Below, piece by piece: positions 13,130-24,631 of a stretch of 64,000 nucleotides of DNA. Origin of the DNA: Sporodiniella umbellata (taxonomy: Eukaryota; Mucoromycota; Mucoromycetes; Mucorales; Rhizopodaceae). The notes below the pieces were generated by a model, which had not been told where the DNA came from, did no database searches, and was given only the letters and a program-made list of their open reading frames with translations. Position 1 is the first letter of the stretch; each line of letters opens with the position of its first letter. The DNA is taken from assembly GCA_025677835.1 (NCBI GenBank), contig JAIXMR010000068.1, positions 1-64,000 on the forward strand. The letters run 5' to 3'. The translations under genes were made by a program, and so were the position numbers.

Positions 13130-13540
13130 TGGGTTGTTTGCTTTTGGTAATGTGATAAGTTATTGATATACCTTTTTACATGAATAGCTTTTACCTTTTT
13201 TTTAATAACTTACTTTCATAAACACACTTAATACATTCTTCTTTTTACAAAGAGACTGTTTAATGACATCAAGCTAAACCATACCAGTAGTCCAGTCAAT
13301 TGTTGTATTTGGCTATTTCTTTCTTTCTTTTTTTTTTTTCTTTGCCTTCTTCTATCTTACTGGTCAGTTGCAAGTATCAGATAGAATGTTAAAAGATTAA
13401 TTTCAGGTTTTGATTTTGTATGCTTTAGGCAACTTTTTTAGCTCTCTGCATTGGTTTATGTAACTCAGATGCTTAGCTTTGGTGTAACTTGAATAACAAT
13501 GAAATAAACTTAAAAAGAACGTTTTCTGACTTTTTTTTTT
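13130..13540. other. Intergenic between SH3-protein and F-box genes
   Basis: About 410 bp with T-rich and CTTT-rich runs (13315-13342) and a T10 run directly before the next start codon. I see no gene. Confidence 0.5.
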
Positions 13541-14743
13541 ATGTATACCAATATGCAGACATTCAATGAAGCTTATCCTGAAGCATACCATAACCCTTTT
13601 CAAAACCTTCGCAAGTCTTTGTTTATATCAACATTCAAATATCTTGTACCTTATCTAAGCATAAAGGATATCGTTGCTTGTAGTCTCATCAACAAAAGCG
13701 TTCATTCTTATACTTGCGATCTATTATGGAAAAGACCTAGCTTTAGACAGCCTTCGTATACACATAATGAGCTGTATATTTTCAACAAATTTATAAAGTC
13801 GCTACCCGTAACAAGGAAGGTAGTATTGGGAAAAATTGAATATCTGGACCTTTCTGGCATTCAGGAAACACTGTATGAACGAGTGGATGTTGGTTTTTTT
13901 CAAGCCATAGTAAACTACTGCCCTAATATTATACATATAGATTTTTCTTATGGCAGCTATCTTACAAAAAGCACTCTTTTTCCTGCAAACCTTTGGAGGC
14001 TTTCGCAGCTAAATACCCTTATACTTTCACATTGTTCCAACGTGACAGACGATATGCTCGTTATCTTGGCCCGCAGCTGTCCTCGTCTTTCCGCACTTGC
14101 ATTGAATCATATACCGCGCCTCAGTGGGAAGGGCTTAGCAGCATTTGCTTCTGAATGCGACTCTTTAGATACAGTGGATGTATCCGACAATCGCTCGATG
14201 GGTGACGAGGGGTTAGTAGCTTTGGCAAAATTCCGGCATATCCATTTAAGGCATCTGAATCTCAAAGGTTGTACCAGTGTGACTATGGACGGTATCCACA
14301 GTATAGCACGTTATTGTGTTCATCTTCAGAGCTTTTCTCTCGCAGACTGCCCTTTGGAGGGTTTTATACCACTTGGTTTTAAGCGTATAGTCTTATTGGA
14401 TCTCTCAAGAGGGCCTAGATCAGAAACGGTTTTATCCTGGTTGTCTAATGCCTCATTAGACTCTCTGGTATCGCTCTCTGTTGATTTTGAAGCGCTAGCA
14501 ACTCCCCTAAAAGCGCCACTTCTCAAAACCCTAACTCTCACTCGCGCTCCAGACTTACTGCCGTCTTCAGTCTTGACTCAGCTCCCTAACCAGCTTCAAC
14601 ATCTAGTGATTGAAAGGGAAAATCCAAGCAGAGCCTTTTTGGATGAAGTAGAAGACGATGCGGGGATGCTTAATCAATGGGAATTTACTATAGAGCAAAG
14701 AATAAGGAGCCAAATAGATCAGCTGAATTTATCTGAATGGTGA
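13541..14743 (+). CDS. F-box / leucine-rich-repeat protein (AMN1-like)
   Basis: A single 400-aa exon. An F-box-like helix bundle lies at about residues 27-68 (YLVPYLSIKDIVACSLINKS ... LLWKRPSF). Seven or so cysteine-type LRRs follow, with repeated patterns such as LNTLILSHCSNVTDDML and LRHLNLKGCTSVTMDGI. These are typical of SCF substrate receptors of the Grr1/AMN1/FBXL group, in which the F-box binds Skp1 and the LRRs bind a ubiquitination target. The target is unknown. The start lies immediately after a T10 run; an alternative start four codons downstream (13553) is possible. The gene converges with alpha-tubulin, the two stop codons being 49 bp apart. Confidence 0.8.
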   Translation: MYTNMQTFNEAYPEAYHNPFQNLRKSLFISTFKYLVPYLSIKDIVACSLINKSVHSYTCDLLWKRPSFRQPSYTHNELYIFNKFIKSLPVTRKVVLGKIEYLDLSGIQETLYERVDVGFFQAIVNYCPNIIHIDFSYGSYLTKSTLFPANLWRLSQLNTLILSHCSNVTDDMLVILARSCPRLSALALNHIPRLSGKGLAAFASECDSLDTVDVSDNRSMGDEGLVALAKFRHIHLRHLNLKGCTSVTMDGIHSIARYCVHLQSFSLADCPLEGFIPLGFKRIVLLDLSRGPRSETVLSWLSNASLDSLVSLSVDFEALATPLKAPLLKTLTLTRAPDLLPSSVLTQLPNQLQHLVIERENPSRAFLDEVEDDAGMLNQWEFTIEQRIRSQIDQLNLSEW

Positions 14744-14792
14744 AAAAAGACATAATAAATAAAATAAAGGTCAAGTAGAGCAATTAGTGTGT

Positions 14793-16361
14793 TTAATAGC
14801 CTTCATCTAAATCTGAGCTGACTTCTTTATAATCTTTTTCTAAAGCTGCCAAGTTTTCTCGGGCCTCGGTGAATTCTCCCTCCTCCATTCCTTCACCTAC
14901 ATACCAGTGCACAAAAGCTCTCTTGGCGTACATCAAATCGAACTTGTGGTTAAGACGAGACCAAGCGTCGGCAATAGCTGTCGTATTAGAAAGTAAACAA
15001 ACAGCTCTCTGAACTTTTGCTAAATCACCACCGGGAACAGTGGTCGGAGGCTGGTGGTTGATTCCAACCTTGAAACCTGTAGGGCACCAATCTACAAACT
15101 GAATGGTACGTTTGGTTTTAATATTGGTTATAGCAGCATTGGTATCTCTAGGCACTACATCCCCGCGATAAAGTAAACAACAGGCCATAAATTTGCCATT
15201 ACGTGGATCGCATTTGACCATTTGATTATAAGGATCAAAACAAGATGTTGTAATCTCCTTTACAGACATCTGCTCGTGGAAAGCCTTTGATGAGGATATA
15301 ATGGGAGCATACGATACAAGGGGAAAGTGAATTCTAGGATACGGTACCAGGTTTGTTTGAAACTCACTGAGATCTACATTTAGAGATCCTGAAAAACGAA
15401 GAGATGCAGTAATGGATGAAACCACTTGAGCTATTAGTCGATTTAAGTTGGAGTATGTAGGTTGTGTAATATCTAGATTGCGACGGCAAATATCATATAT
15501 TGCCTCATTGTCCATTAAAAAAGATACGTCAGAATGTTCAATTGTAGTATGCGTAGTCAAAACAGAGTTGTAAGGTTCCACTACAGAGGTGGACAGTTGG
15601 GGTGCAGGATATATAGTAAACTCAAGCTTAGTCTTTTTCCTATATTCAGAGGACAACTGTTCCATTAAGAGTGCTCCAAAACCAGAACCAGTTCCTCCGC
15701 CAAATGAGTGAAACAAAAGAAATCCCTGAAGTCCTGAGCAGTTATCTGCTAGCTTATGGATACGATCCAATACACTTTCTATCATTTCTTTTCCAATTGT
15801 GTAATGACCGCGAGCATAATTGTTGGCTGCATCTTCTTTCCCATTAATCAATCCTTCTAAAAACCTTTTTTTGTTAAAACTAATTGTCTTTTCAATCACA
15901 AGAAGCACTTGCCAGGATGAAAAAGCTGTCTATAATTTCCAGTACGAACCTCGTCTATTACAGAGGGTTCCAGATCTACCATAATTGCTCGAGGAACATG
16001 CTTCCCTTTACTGGTCTCCGAAAAAAACGTCTCGAATCTAATAAAATCAGGCAACTTCTCATTTGGATATATTTTTTAAAAAAACTTACGATTTATCTGT
16101 TATACTCGATTTATGGTCAAAATAGCCACTATTATCTATGCCATGCTCGTAGCAGTACTAGTTCAAAAATTCCAAGAGGTAAGCAAGTACGACATACATC
16201 TTTTTGCTTTCTCCATATACACACCACTGTATTTTACCAGTTCCCAACAAGCGTTTCCCATTTGTATACCGGCCTGACCTACAGAAAGTTACGGGTTTTT
16301 AGTTAAAAGAAAAAAAATTCAAGCTATAGTTACCAATATGAAGTGAAATAATCTCCCTCAT
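14793..16361 (-). CDS. TUB1: Alpha-tubulin
   Basis: Five exons on the minus strand (16361-16334, 16278-16238, 16157-16090, 16037-15913, 15856-14793) encode 441 aa. Exon 1 gives [10 protein letters not shown], the alpha-tubulin start; GGGTGSG of the GTP-binding loop and the C-terminal tyrosine (SSDLDEGY) are present. Four introns of 52-80 nt lie in the first third of the gene. The fourth (15857-15912) is best read as GC-AG (GCAAGT donor), because that gives the family's HPE-x-LINGKED junction exactly; a GT donor nearby would insert four residues. The loop holding the K40 acetylation site is about seven residues shorter than usual (ITDKSFETFF). Divergence elsewhere is moderate, so this may be a paralogue of a more standard alpha-tubulin. 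Confidence 0.93.
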
Positions 16362-17369
16362 TTTCTATCCGTAAAACAGAAAGAAAAAAGTCGGACAAAG
16401 ACACACAGACCTTCCCTTTTTTTTTATTTGGTAAACATTGAAACTCAGTGTCACGCTTTTGTCAAACGTTTCTCAACTCACATAACTACATAGTGTTACT
16501 GGTATCGTTTCATGACCTGTAGTAATTTCGACGCACGTACATATAACAGTTTTTATAAATTGGGCTGTGGTTGAGACTATTGAACGTGTCTTTATAAATT
16601 TGTTGTTTATTCGTTCCTTTCCTCATTTCTGTTTGTACGTCTCTTATAATGTTTTTAGCTTAGCGCTATAAAGAAAGATTTCAAATATTACACGTTCAGT
16701 ATAAAGAGTTTCAATGAAGACTAAAGTGCTAGAAACTGCATATCAAATTGCCTACTTTGGTGTAGCTTAATCTAAGCTACAGGTACACATTTCCATGAAA
16801 CATAACTAGCTTATTCTATTAGCTTCGAATGACTTAAAAATACGCTTGCTTTATTCCATAGGTATGTATATTATAAAACGGCCATTTGAAACTCTTTTAT
16901 TAGTCCTCTAGCTCAGTTGATTGGTATAGCAAGATAACTTCATATAGCCTCTCAAATGCTTTAGAAATAACCAAACAAAGATGCTAATTTTAATTTAAAC
17001 TGAGAGGTTGCGATTTGAGCTTTCGTTTATATTGTTGTTATTAGCTAACGCTATTGCTTGAACGCTTCGCAAACAAACAGGCTCTCTTTTAAAGCATGCC
17101 TCAAAATGTTGTAGAACCGTTTTTTCGATAACAATCAAGTATTGTATTTACACCTGTTTTGATATATCTTATCAAGTTCTCACCCATACTTTTTCTTGGA
17201 TTTCTCAAATAGTCTTTTTTTTTTTTTCCGAAAAAAAAATTTCTCTGTATGAACAATTACTGTATTGTCAGACTTCTACTATCGTATAGCCTGCCAAGTA
17301 ATACAAGGACAGGTGTGGATCTGTATAAGCCCTTCGGGTAGAACATCAGATATTGAACAAACATATTTA
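16362..17369. other. Intergenic upstream of alpha-tubulin
   Basis: About 1 kb that should hold the alpha-tubulin promoter. It contains a weak tRNA-like segment near 16903 (listed separately) and T/A runs at 17215-17240. No protein gene is recognised. Confidence 0.5.
16903..17030 (+). ncRNA. tRNA-like relic (A-box match only)
   Basis: TAGCTCAGTTGATTGGTATAGC at about 16909 resembles a tRNA D-arm and A box. A TTCATAT stretch that could be an anticodon loop follows, and about 55 bases later there is GGTTGCGATTTGAGC, a poor B-box match. The 5' acceptor strand AGTCCTC has no complementary 3' partner and the anticodon stem does not close. I read this as a decayed tRNA or tRNA-derived fragment, not a functional tRNA. 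Confidence 0.2.
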
Positions 17370-19079
17370 TTAAGCTTTCTTTGCTTTTGTATATATAAAC
17401 CATGCTACACCAGCTACAGCAACTATTGTACCAAGTGCCACAATGGCGCCAACAACGTCTTGTTCTTTTGAGCCAGAACGGCTTGATTTTTTTCCCTTTT
17501 TTCCCTTTCTTTTTTTCTTCTTGTCTATTTTATTTTGTGTCTCTTGATACTGCCCCTTCACAGCATCCCACTCAATAATTTTAACTTCTTGGGGCACTAC
17601 AAGCGTATCTGAAGTATCCAATTTGACAGCCCTACCAAACCATTTACCAGCTGTCCACAGATCTTGCTCGACACCCATAGAGTTGGCATAAAGTATACCG
17701 ATATTATAGCATGCTTGTGCGTGTCCCATAAGAGCAGCCTCTTTCCAATAACGAATTGCCAAATCTGGATCAGCTTCAACCACAGTGCTAGAGTGTACAG
17801 ATTGTCCTTCGGGATGCGATCCATAAAGGTAAATCAAGCCTGTCTGGAAAGCAGCGCTACTGAAATATCTTTCATCTCGTGTGTGAGGTGCATGGTGGCG
17901 TAATTTAGATTTGGGTAGAGGATCTTGATCTAAAACAGAAAAGTCGATATCAATTCTAGGTGCTGTGATAGTCATGCAACGGTTGTAGTAGTAGAGGGCA
18001 TTTTGGTAGTTTTTCTCTATATCTCCTTCAGGCAATCCACTACCATAAGTTGTGCCAACAATATAGCATGCTGATGGGTCTGGTCCACTACTAATGCTTG
18101 TTCCAGAATCTCTTTCTAGGCAGTCGGCAGCTTTTTTGTACCATTCAAAAGCTTTCTTGTTGTCTTTTTCTGGTCGGTTTTTGGCGACTAAGTCTGTTTC
18201 GTAAATGGCGGCTGCTTTTAGCATAGATGCTGTGTGGCCTCTGTCTGCGGCAGAAATATAATACTCAAGGGCTTTCTAAAGTGATATTTGCGTAAGAAAC
18301 TGATTTTCGAAAAAAGGTTTTTGCTCTTTTTTTCTTTGACCACAGAAAAGACTTACTGTGAAATTTCCCATTCGAACTTCAAACCATTGGGCTAATAAAT
18401 ATGAGGATTTGATATCCATTATGCCAGTTTTAGTATGTGCGCCTGCAATAGGTACTGTCCATTCTATTGTGTCGTCTTCCTTTTCTAAATGAATAGTCAA
18501 AACTCTATACTTTGTTTTTTGTATGTTTATAGGTGTTGAAGCCGAAGGGGGAGTATGCATCAAAGTAGGCGATGTAGGCTGTGATATATCAGTTTCAGAC
18601 ATGGGTGGAGAAGAGCCACCAGTTTGTGCAAGCAATTCAGACATTTCTGATAAACCAGGGCCAGCTGCTGCCTCTGGCAGTATCATAGAAGAGTTGGGAG
18701 AATGATTGGGAGACATGAATGCATAAGAAGAAGCAATGGATAAACTAGGTGAAGCTGTTAAGGAGGAAAATGGTGACATCGAGTTTTTTTCTAACTGCCA
18801 TAGCGACTCAAAGTGGTTTATAGGCTGAAATAGCTTGGCCTATTTTTTTTCGTAATGTAAAAATAATTAGAACTTGAAACGCTTGATAATAAAGCGACTA
18901 TATACTTGGAAGACAGGCTCTTCACCCTTTATGCCAGCTTTCAGATCTTGCCTCTCGAAAGTTATCTCTAAATCTTTAGCCTTTGCAGAATCAGGAACTA
19001 AAAAAGTAATGGTAACTTGGTCAGCACTCTGGCTCCAAATGTATGTGTTGGTCTGAAGTTGTTCGTCATTATCCGCCAT
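17370..19079 (-). CDS. CS-domain (p23/NudC-like) plus Sel1-repeat tail-anchored protein
   Basis: Three exons (19079-18906, 18839-18357, 18275-17370) with introns of 66 and 81 nt, all phase 0, encode 520 aa. Residues 1-75 form a CS domain (NTYIWSQSADQVTITFLVPD ... LFQPINHFESLWQLEKNS), the Hsp90-cochaperone fold of p23 and NudC. A Ser/Pro-rich linker follows. Sel1/TPR-like helical repeats come next (KALEYYISAADRGHTASM, GHAQACYNIGILYANSMGV). A lysine-rich stretch and one membrane segment at about residues 494-516 (GAIVALGTIVAVAGVAWFIY) end in KAKKA, giving tail-anchor topology with the domains in the cytosol. It may be a membrane-bound co-chaperone or adaptor; Sel1 repeats often act in ER quality control. 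That role is inference. The one-gene model rests on the second exon completing the CS domain. Confidence 0.8.
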
Positions 19080-21106
19080 TATGCTTACTAAAAGAAAGCT
19101 TTTGAAAATGATCTTTTCTTGGGCCTTTTTTTTTTTTGTTTCTGAAGTTTAAAATAGTGACTTGGATATCTGCTCCCCGGTTTTCGAGTAAAAATATATC
19201 ACAAAGAAAAGCCCGTACAACGTCGAAGAACCGTGCCTTAAATATAAAAAATACAGGGTGCTTTGCTTTTTGAAATAGATTTATAGTAGTGAATATCTTT
19301 GAAATTTTTTCGGGAATACAAACGGCTACACTTTGTTTTCTGTAGGTCTGATAAATGTCAAACTGAACAGCAAAATTGTTACTCTTCGGCTAATAGAAAA
19401 AGAACACTTGTATACCATCAAAGCTAACTATCACAAGTATGGAGCTGAGGAAAAGCTCTGTAGACAATTATATCAGGCCGTTTTCCATAGCTTTCTTTCA
19501 AATTATCAATATTGTATAAGAATGTCTTATTGTTTGCATTGTTATCGTATATCTACACTTTATTCGCTATCAGTCATATGCTTTCCAAAAATCAACCTAT
19601 ATATTCCCAGTAAACATTGTGTTGTTCATGTTATTCTTTATGGTTTCTTGTTAGAGTGTCTTAAATTTGATGATGTCTTACTGTGAACATGTTTTTCTAT
19701 ACTCAATGTTAATCAAAAGAAGAACAGAGGCGTTGAGAAGTAGTTGTGAAACAAAAATAAGATCAAACTGTGGGACCTCTTCTATATTGTTAGCTAATGA
19801 GCATCATAGTGTCACTATGTCAGACAACCTTCTCTTATTCTTCTTAACTTTATTCCTATATCCTTTGTCGCCCAATTGGCTTTTCTTTTCTAGTTGTTTT
19901 GATCTATATATTTATTGTTTACAGACTGTTTTTCTTTTTTTTTTTTTTAGATATATATATATATATGTCAATTTAAACGCGAATTTGCATAGGTAAGTTT
20001 TTTTTTTTTTTTGTTTTGGTTATCGGTAGACCCAAACTTGTAAACTTGAATTAACATACTTTTTTTTAAAAAAGGTCAACACTGCAACGGCTTTTTTTCT
20101 TTATGTAGATATAAATAGTTTATTTAAGAAAAATACATCGTGTAGTCTTACAAATAGCTTTTAGCTGTGCTAAAAATGCACCAGCACATCTTTTATCTGT
20201 ATTATATTCTTTTTTTCGGTCGATGCCACCGTTGCATGTTATGGACAAATAAAAAAGCTGTGTATGAGAATGTAGTTTATTCTGTCTTCAGTAACAGAAA
20301 CCCATTTTTATTTTTTTGAAAGCCAAAAACTTGAAGCAGCATTTGTCGAGTATGTGTTGAAAAGATACTTGAATATTAAAAAAAAAAAGCCTGTTAATAT
20401 TGTGCCTATGGAGCGGTATACATATGTAAATGTATGATACGATAATAGATCCACACTAAATAGACGGCTTATATATGGGCTTTGCACTCGGTTCTCTTAA
20501 CTGAGCCCAGTTTGTTTCTACTTTGAACTTTTAGACTTTTACAACACCATTGCCACTCAGTCAGCCCTCTTGTGTTTCCTTTTAAAAAAAGAGCCCAGAT
20601 TTTTGTATTCCGGTAGTTTACATAGGACAAAGCCAAACTTTGTTACAGAATAAACACCGCGACTCTACATGAGAGTATTGCTACTCCCATATAGACAAAA
20701 CCAAGGCTTTTATTTAGTCTAGACTCGCGTTTTTTTTTGTGCAATGTTAGTAACGAAAATAAAAGAAAAGGTTTGTTTTCATTTGCAGCTTTAGATTTAT
20801 ATTTTTCTAATTAAGTTTAAAGCGCACAAGCAATTTGCAATTATTTATAGCGATTGATAATGTATTCAATATATGTTTGAAAGGCGTTTATTTTCTTGTT
20901 TTTTACAACAAAAAATCTGTAGATAAGAATTGAATGGATTACAAATTCATAGTTGAACAGCATTGAAAAATCCTGATGCGTACGCACGGTCTTGTCATTT
21001 GGTTGTAACACTAGAACAATAAATTTATGTTTGACAACATTAGTAGGTCTAAGCATCGAAAATACTTTGGCGGTATCTCCTTTCTTTCTTTTTTACCACA
21101 GCTATA
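19080..21106. other. Intergenic, possible relic
   Basis: About 2 kb. A plus-strand 117-codon frame (19333-19686) has a coding-like first half but no recognised domain. The rest is T-rich with an AT microsatellite at 19949-19966 and a T14 run at 19997-20011. No confident gene was found. Confidence 0.45.
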
Positions 21107-22027
21107 ATGGAAGGCAATAACAAGCTGCGAAACAAAACTCTGAAAAAGCTAGCCAAGTGGGCGCCCTCATCAAATTCTCGCTTTAAAAAGTCAGCAAACA
21201 TAACACCATTCAATATAAACACTCCCCTCTTAAAAACACATCACGATCAGTTACAGCAAGGGTCTTTATACATTTTGAAAATAAAAAAAGTAACCTTGGC
21301 TCTTTTTGAAGGTGATGCCACAGATAAAAAAGGAAATCAAAAGTATTAAAGTTATCCTATATAACGTAGGATGGGACGATGAGATGTGCTGTTTTTCAAT
21401 TCTCCGTAAGGGTTTTTTTTTTTTTTTTTAAAAAGTCAAGTTATAATACAAAACAAATAGGTGCCGATGCAGATCCTATGCGCTGGTCGGAGACAAGGTA
21501 AAACAGGCTAATAAACATCAACTGTAACTAGATGCTATAGACAGTTGATTGAAGACTTTGATGCATATGACGCTTTTGACAGCTATGGAAATCCACCTAT
21601 CCACTTATGGAGCCGATATCTGAGAACAAATGCCCCAATGAACTGGTTTTGTATGTTTGAAGAAGCAAGACGAAAGCAGCGAACATGGCTGAGTCAACAT
21701 GAAGAGCATGCTCCAGGAGGTGTTCGTTCCAATTGCGCAATTGAAACGTGTGTATCTAATGCAGATGTTTCCACAATGATTCTAAATCCTCAGGAAAGCA
21801 ATTTCTCGTCCAACATTATTGATCCTGATGTAGTTGCAGAACTACAAGCAATGCCAATTCCTGTGACAATGCATAAAAGAAATCCGGCACAGTATAGCTC
21901 AGATCGAGAGCATATTAGAAATTACTTTGGCTCCAATCAAGAAGTGCTAACACAATCAGATATCCACTCGCCATTATCCAAAGAGAGCATGATAAAAACA
22001 CAAACACTGCCTGGTTACCCTTTTTAA
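21107..22027 (+). CDS. Unknown conserved-looking protein, four exons
   Basis: Model: 21107-21311, 21352-21405, 21461-21497, 21541-22027 (260 aa). The introns are very short (40, 55, 43 nt). The spliced frame reads LYILKIKKVTLALFEVILYN then VGWDDEMCCFSILR, ADADPMRWSETR and QLIEDFDAYDAFDSYGNPPI. The C-terminal half continues LWSRYLRTNAPMNWFCMFEE and is then low-complexity polar sequence. No domain, signal peptide or membrane segment is recognised. The last intron could instead end at 21531 (34 nt), adding three residues. The first intron resolves an apparent frameshift at an A6 run. The stop codon is 195 bp from the stop of the convergent PAK gene. Function unknown. Confidence 0.6.
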
Positions 22028-22222
22028 GCTGTCTAGTGTAAGAATTTCACCGTTTCTAGCTGGTTTTCTGTATGCGGTATATCAAGTAACTGTAGTGCAT
22101 TTCATTTGGTATGATTTTTTTTTTATTAAAGTACACAGAGAATAAATATGCTTTTATGTATTTTTTTTTTTTTTTTAGTACGTATGTTTATGGGTGTATG
22201 TGTGTATGTATGCGCTTGTGAC

Positions 22223-24631
22223 TTAATCATCCCTTCCAGCAGCTTCGCGAGCAGCTCTGATTAGAGGAGCAAGCGAAGGAAGAGGGTCTGCCAATTCCAA
22301 AAACGGGTGTTGTAACATGATTGATGCTGACGGTCTGCGATCTACTTCGACTTCCAAACACTTATCCAAAAAGTCTCTGAATACTGGAGAAAGCGCCTCA
22401 CGGTTTTGAAGTTTGGGTGTACCGTTGTTTGCAATCAAGTAAAGAGCGCGGAGAGGGTTTTCATTTAAATAAGGAGGCTCTCCTTCAATCATTTCAATAG
22501 CCATAATGCCTAGTGACCAGATATCGACTTTAGGTCCATATTCTTTTCGGGTCACTACTTCAGGAGCCATCCAATAGGGTGTGCCTACCATGGTTGTACG
22601 TTTTGATTGCATTTCGTTTAATTGAGCACAAAAACCAAAGTCGGCTAAAGAAAGTGTGTTGGCATTGTTTTGCTTATCCTCTTTTTTTTCGGAAAAAAAA
22701 GCTACTTACTCAGTTTAATGTCACCAAACGAGCTCAATAGGATGTTATCACTCTTAATGTCCCGGTGAATTACACCTTTTGAGTGTAAATGTTGAAGACC
22801 TTCAAGAACTTCGTAACATACAGCAGCAATTTGTCCCTCCATCATCATGTTATTAGTTACCACGTCTGTGAGTGAACCACCTTCCATATACTCCATTACA
22901 ACCCACAAGTCGCCTCTCCACAAATACGAATCAATAAAGTTGACAATGTTTTTTTGTTTGGATTCTTTCATGACCAGAATCTCATTTATAATAAGCTCTT
23001 TTTTGGGTTGTTGTTCGAGGTTCATCTGTTTGATAGCAACGGGAAAATCGCTTCCTTGAGAGTACGCAATATAAACACCACCCGAGGCACTAGAAAGACG
23101 GTCAACCAAGTTTTTCTCCTCCACTATAGTTTTTGCTTACCCTTGACCAATCTTTCTCATTCTTTGATAGATCAAGGTGGGATCTGCTTCATTACATATG
23201 GTTCGCAATCTTTCAATAACCTCTGCATCTTTCATTGCATGTTTCTTTTCCTTCACGCGTTGCTTGACGGTCCCAGGTGAACCCGTCAACGGCGACTGTG
23301 TTGGCTTACGGTCTTGTCTTTCACGTTGGTTTGCGCTTACTTTTCTTTTGATGTCGTAGTCTCTTGCGGCATGTGAAGTCTGGATGGCGGAGGTGCTAGG
23401 CTTAGATAGTAACTTTTCTTGTTGCTTGAGCTGTTGTAATTGAAGCTGTCTTTGATACAACTGTTGTTTATATACTAAAAAGAGTAACAGGAAATCAGCT
23501 ATTCTGTTGCACAAAAAAGTATCGTGTTTTTCTTACATTGTTCTTCTTTTTGTCGTTCGCTAGAGCTTGACTTCTAAAGACGGTTTATGTTGGTATGTGC
23601 ATTTTTTTTTTTAAAAAAAGAAAAAGAGTTCTACGCTACCTTGCATTCAGGTAATATAGGGATGATTTGCTCATCTACATCATCGTTGTAGTCTAGCTGT
23701 TCTATTTGGTCGTGAGATGCGTGTGCTTTTTCCATTTTATGATATACAGATTCGTCATGTTCGATATTTTCTTGATAAAACCCAATAGCATCCAATACAG
23801 CCTTGAGTAATAACGAAAAGTCAGATACGTTTAAAAAAAGTAGTGTTTATCAAAAGATCTTACTTGCGGGTTTTGGTATTGTTCGCGTTTGGAAATACCA
23901 CTGTATTGCAATAATGTATGCCATTCTTGGGGCATTCCTGTAAATTCTCCTGTGCTAGCATCAAATCCTACGTGCATAACATGCTTTGCATTATAAGGAC
24001 CTGATATCTCCATTTCTTTCTCTTGATCATTTGACTGCTTATCTTTATTTAGCAAATCTATAGTAAAGGTATATGAGCATACAGAGTATGGAAGGGAACT
24101 GACTAGCTTTAGATTACCGTTAAAGCTGCCCACGAACTTATCAAATACGCCTTTAAACGTAGTTCTATCTCTTGCCTTTCCTAATGCTCCGCTCGGTAAC
24201 TCTTTAAAGGGGAACTGAGGAGAGTTATCCCCTTTTGGAGTGTATTTCATTTGAAGCTGAGTGGGTGGTGTGGGAAGTGGAGGAGAAGGCGAGCGCTTTC
24301 TATGCCCTTTACTAGTAGAATTCGATCTATCGCGCCTTGAAGATAAGGTTCTGGACAAGAAGGAACTCGATTTGCTAGATGGACCTGTAGATTCATGGCG
24401 TTCTACTAACCCTAATTTACTATGACCTATATGCATATGTTTGCTCAATGTTGTGGGTATTGCTTTGGGAGGGGAGGGGGTTCTTTTTTCAAGAAAAAAA
24501 GTCTAACCTAATTCTTTTTCAGAACATATGTCAGGTGAACTAGGCGCACTCTCTGATGAACGCATATTGAGTTTCTGCAGATGACTTGAAAGCGATCTGT
24601 GGAGTCCAGTCGAGTTGCTTGGCGAGGACAT
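22223..24631 (-). CDS. STE20: p21-activated kinase (Ste20/PAK family)
   Basis: Eight exons on the minus strand (24631-24508, 24462-24118, 24057-23864, 23801-23640, 23573-23537, 23474-23141, 23089-22710, 22644-22223) encode 665 aa. A CRIB motif for Cdc42/Rac binding begins at about residue 173 ([16 protein letters not shown]). The protein kinase domain spans about residues 390-645: IGQGASGGVY glycine loop, VAIKQMNL lysine, [11 protein letters not shown] catalytic loop, TDFGFCAQL, and [10 protein letters not shown] activation segment. No PH domain is visible, which favours Ste20/Pak1 over Cla4. A glutamine-rich linker precedes the kinase domain. The 60-nt intron 24058-24117 is in frame and stop-free, and was inferred from CRIB-family spacing. 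The first intron (45 nt) is the least certain. The family links Rho GTPases to MAPK signalling and polarised growth. Confidence 0.92.

Noticed and set aside
16903..17030. Functional intron-containing tRNA
   Set aside because: The acceptor stem and anticodon stem do not pair and the B box is poor; kept only as a low-confidence relic.
21312..21351. Frameshift at an A6 run in the unknown gene at 21107
   Set aside because: A 40-nt GTGATG...TTAAAG intron restores the frame without any indel.
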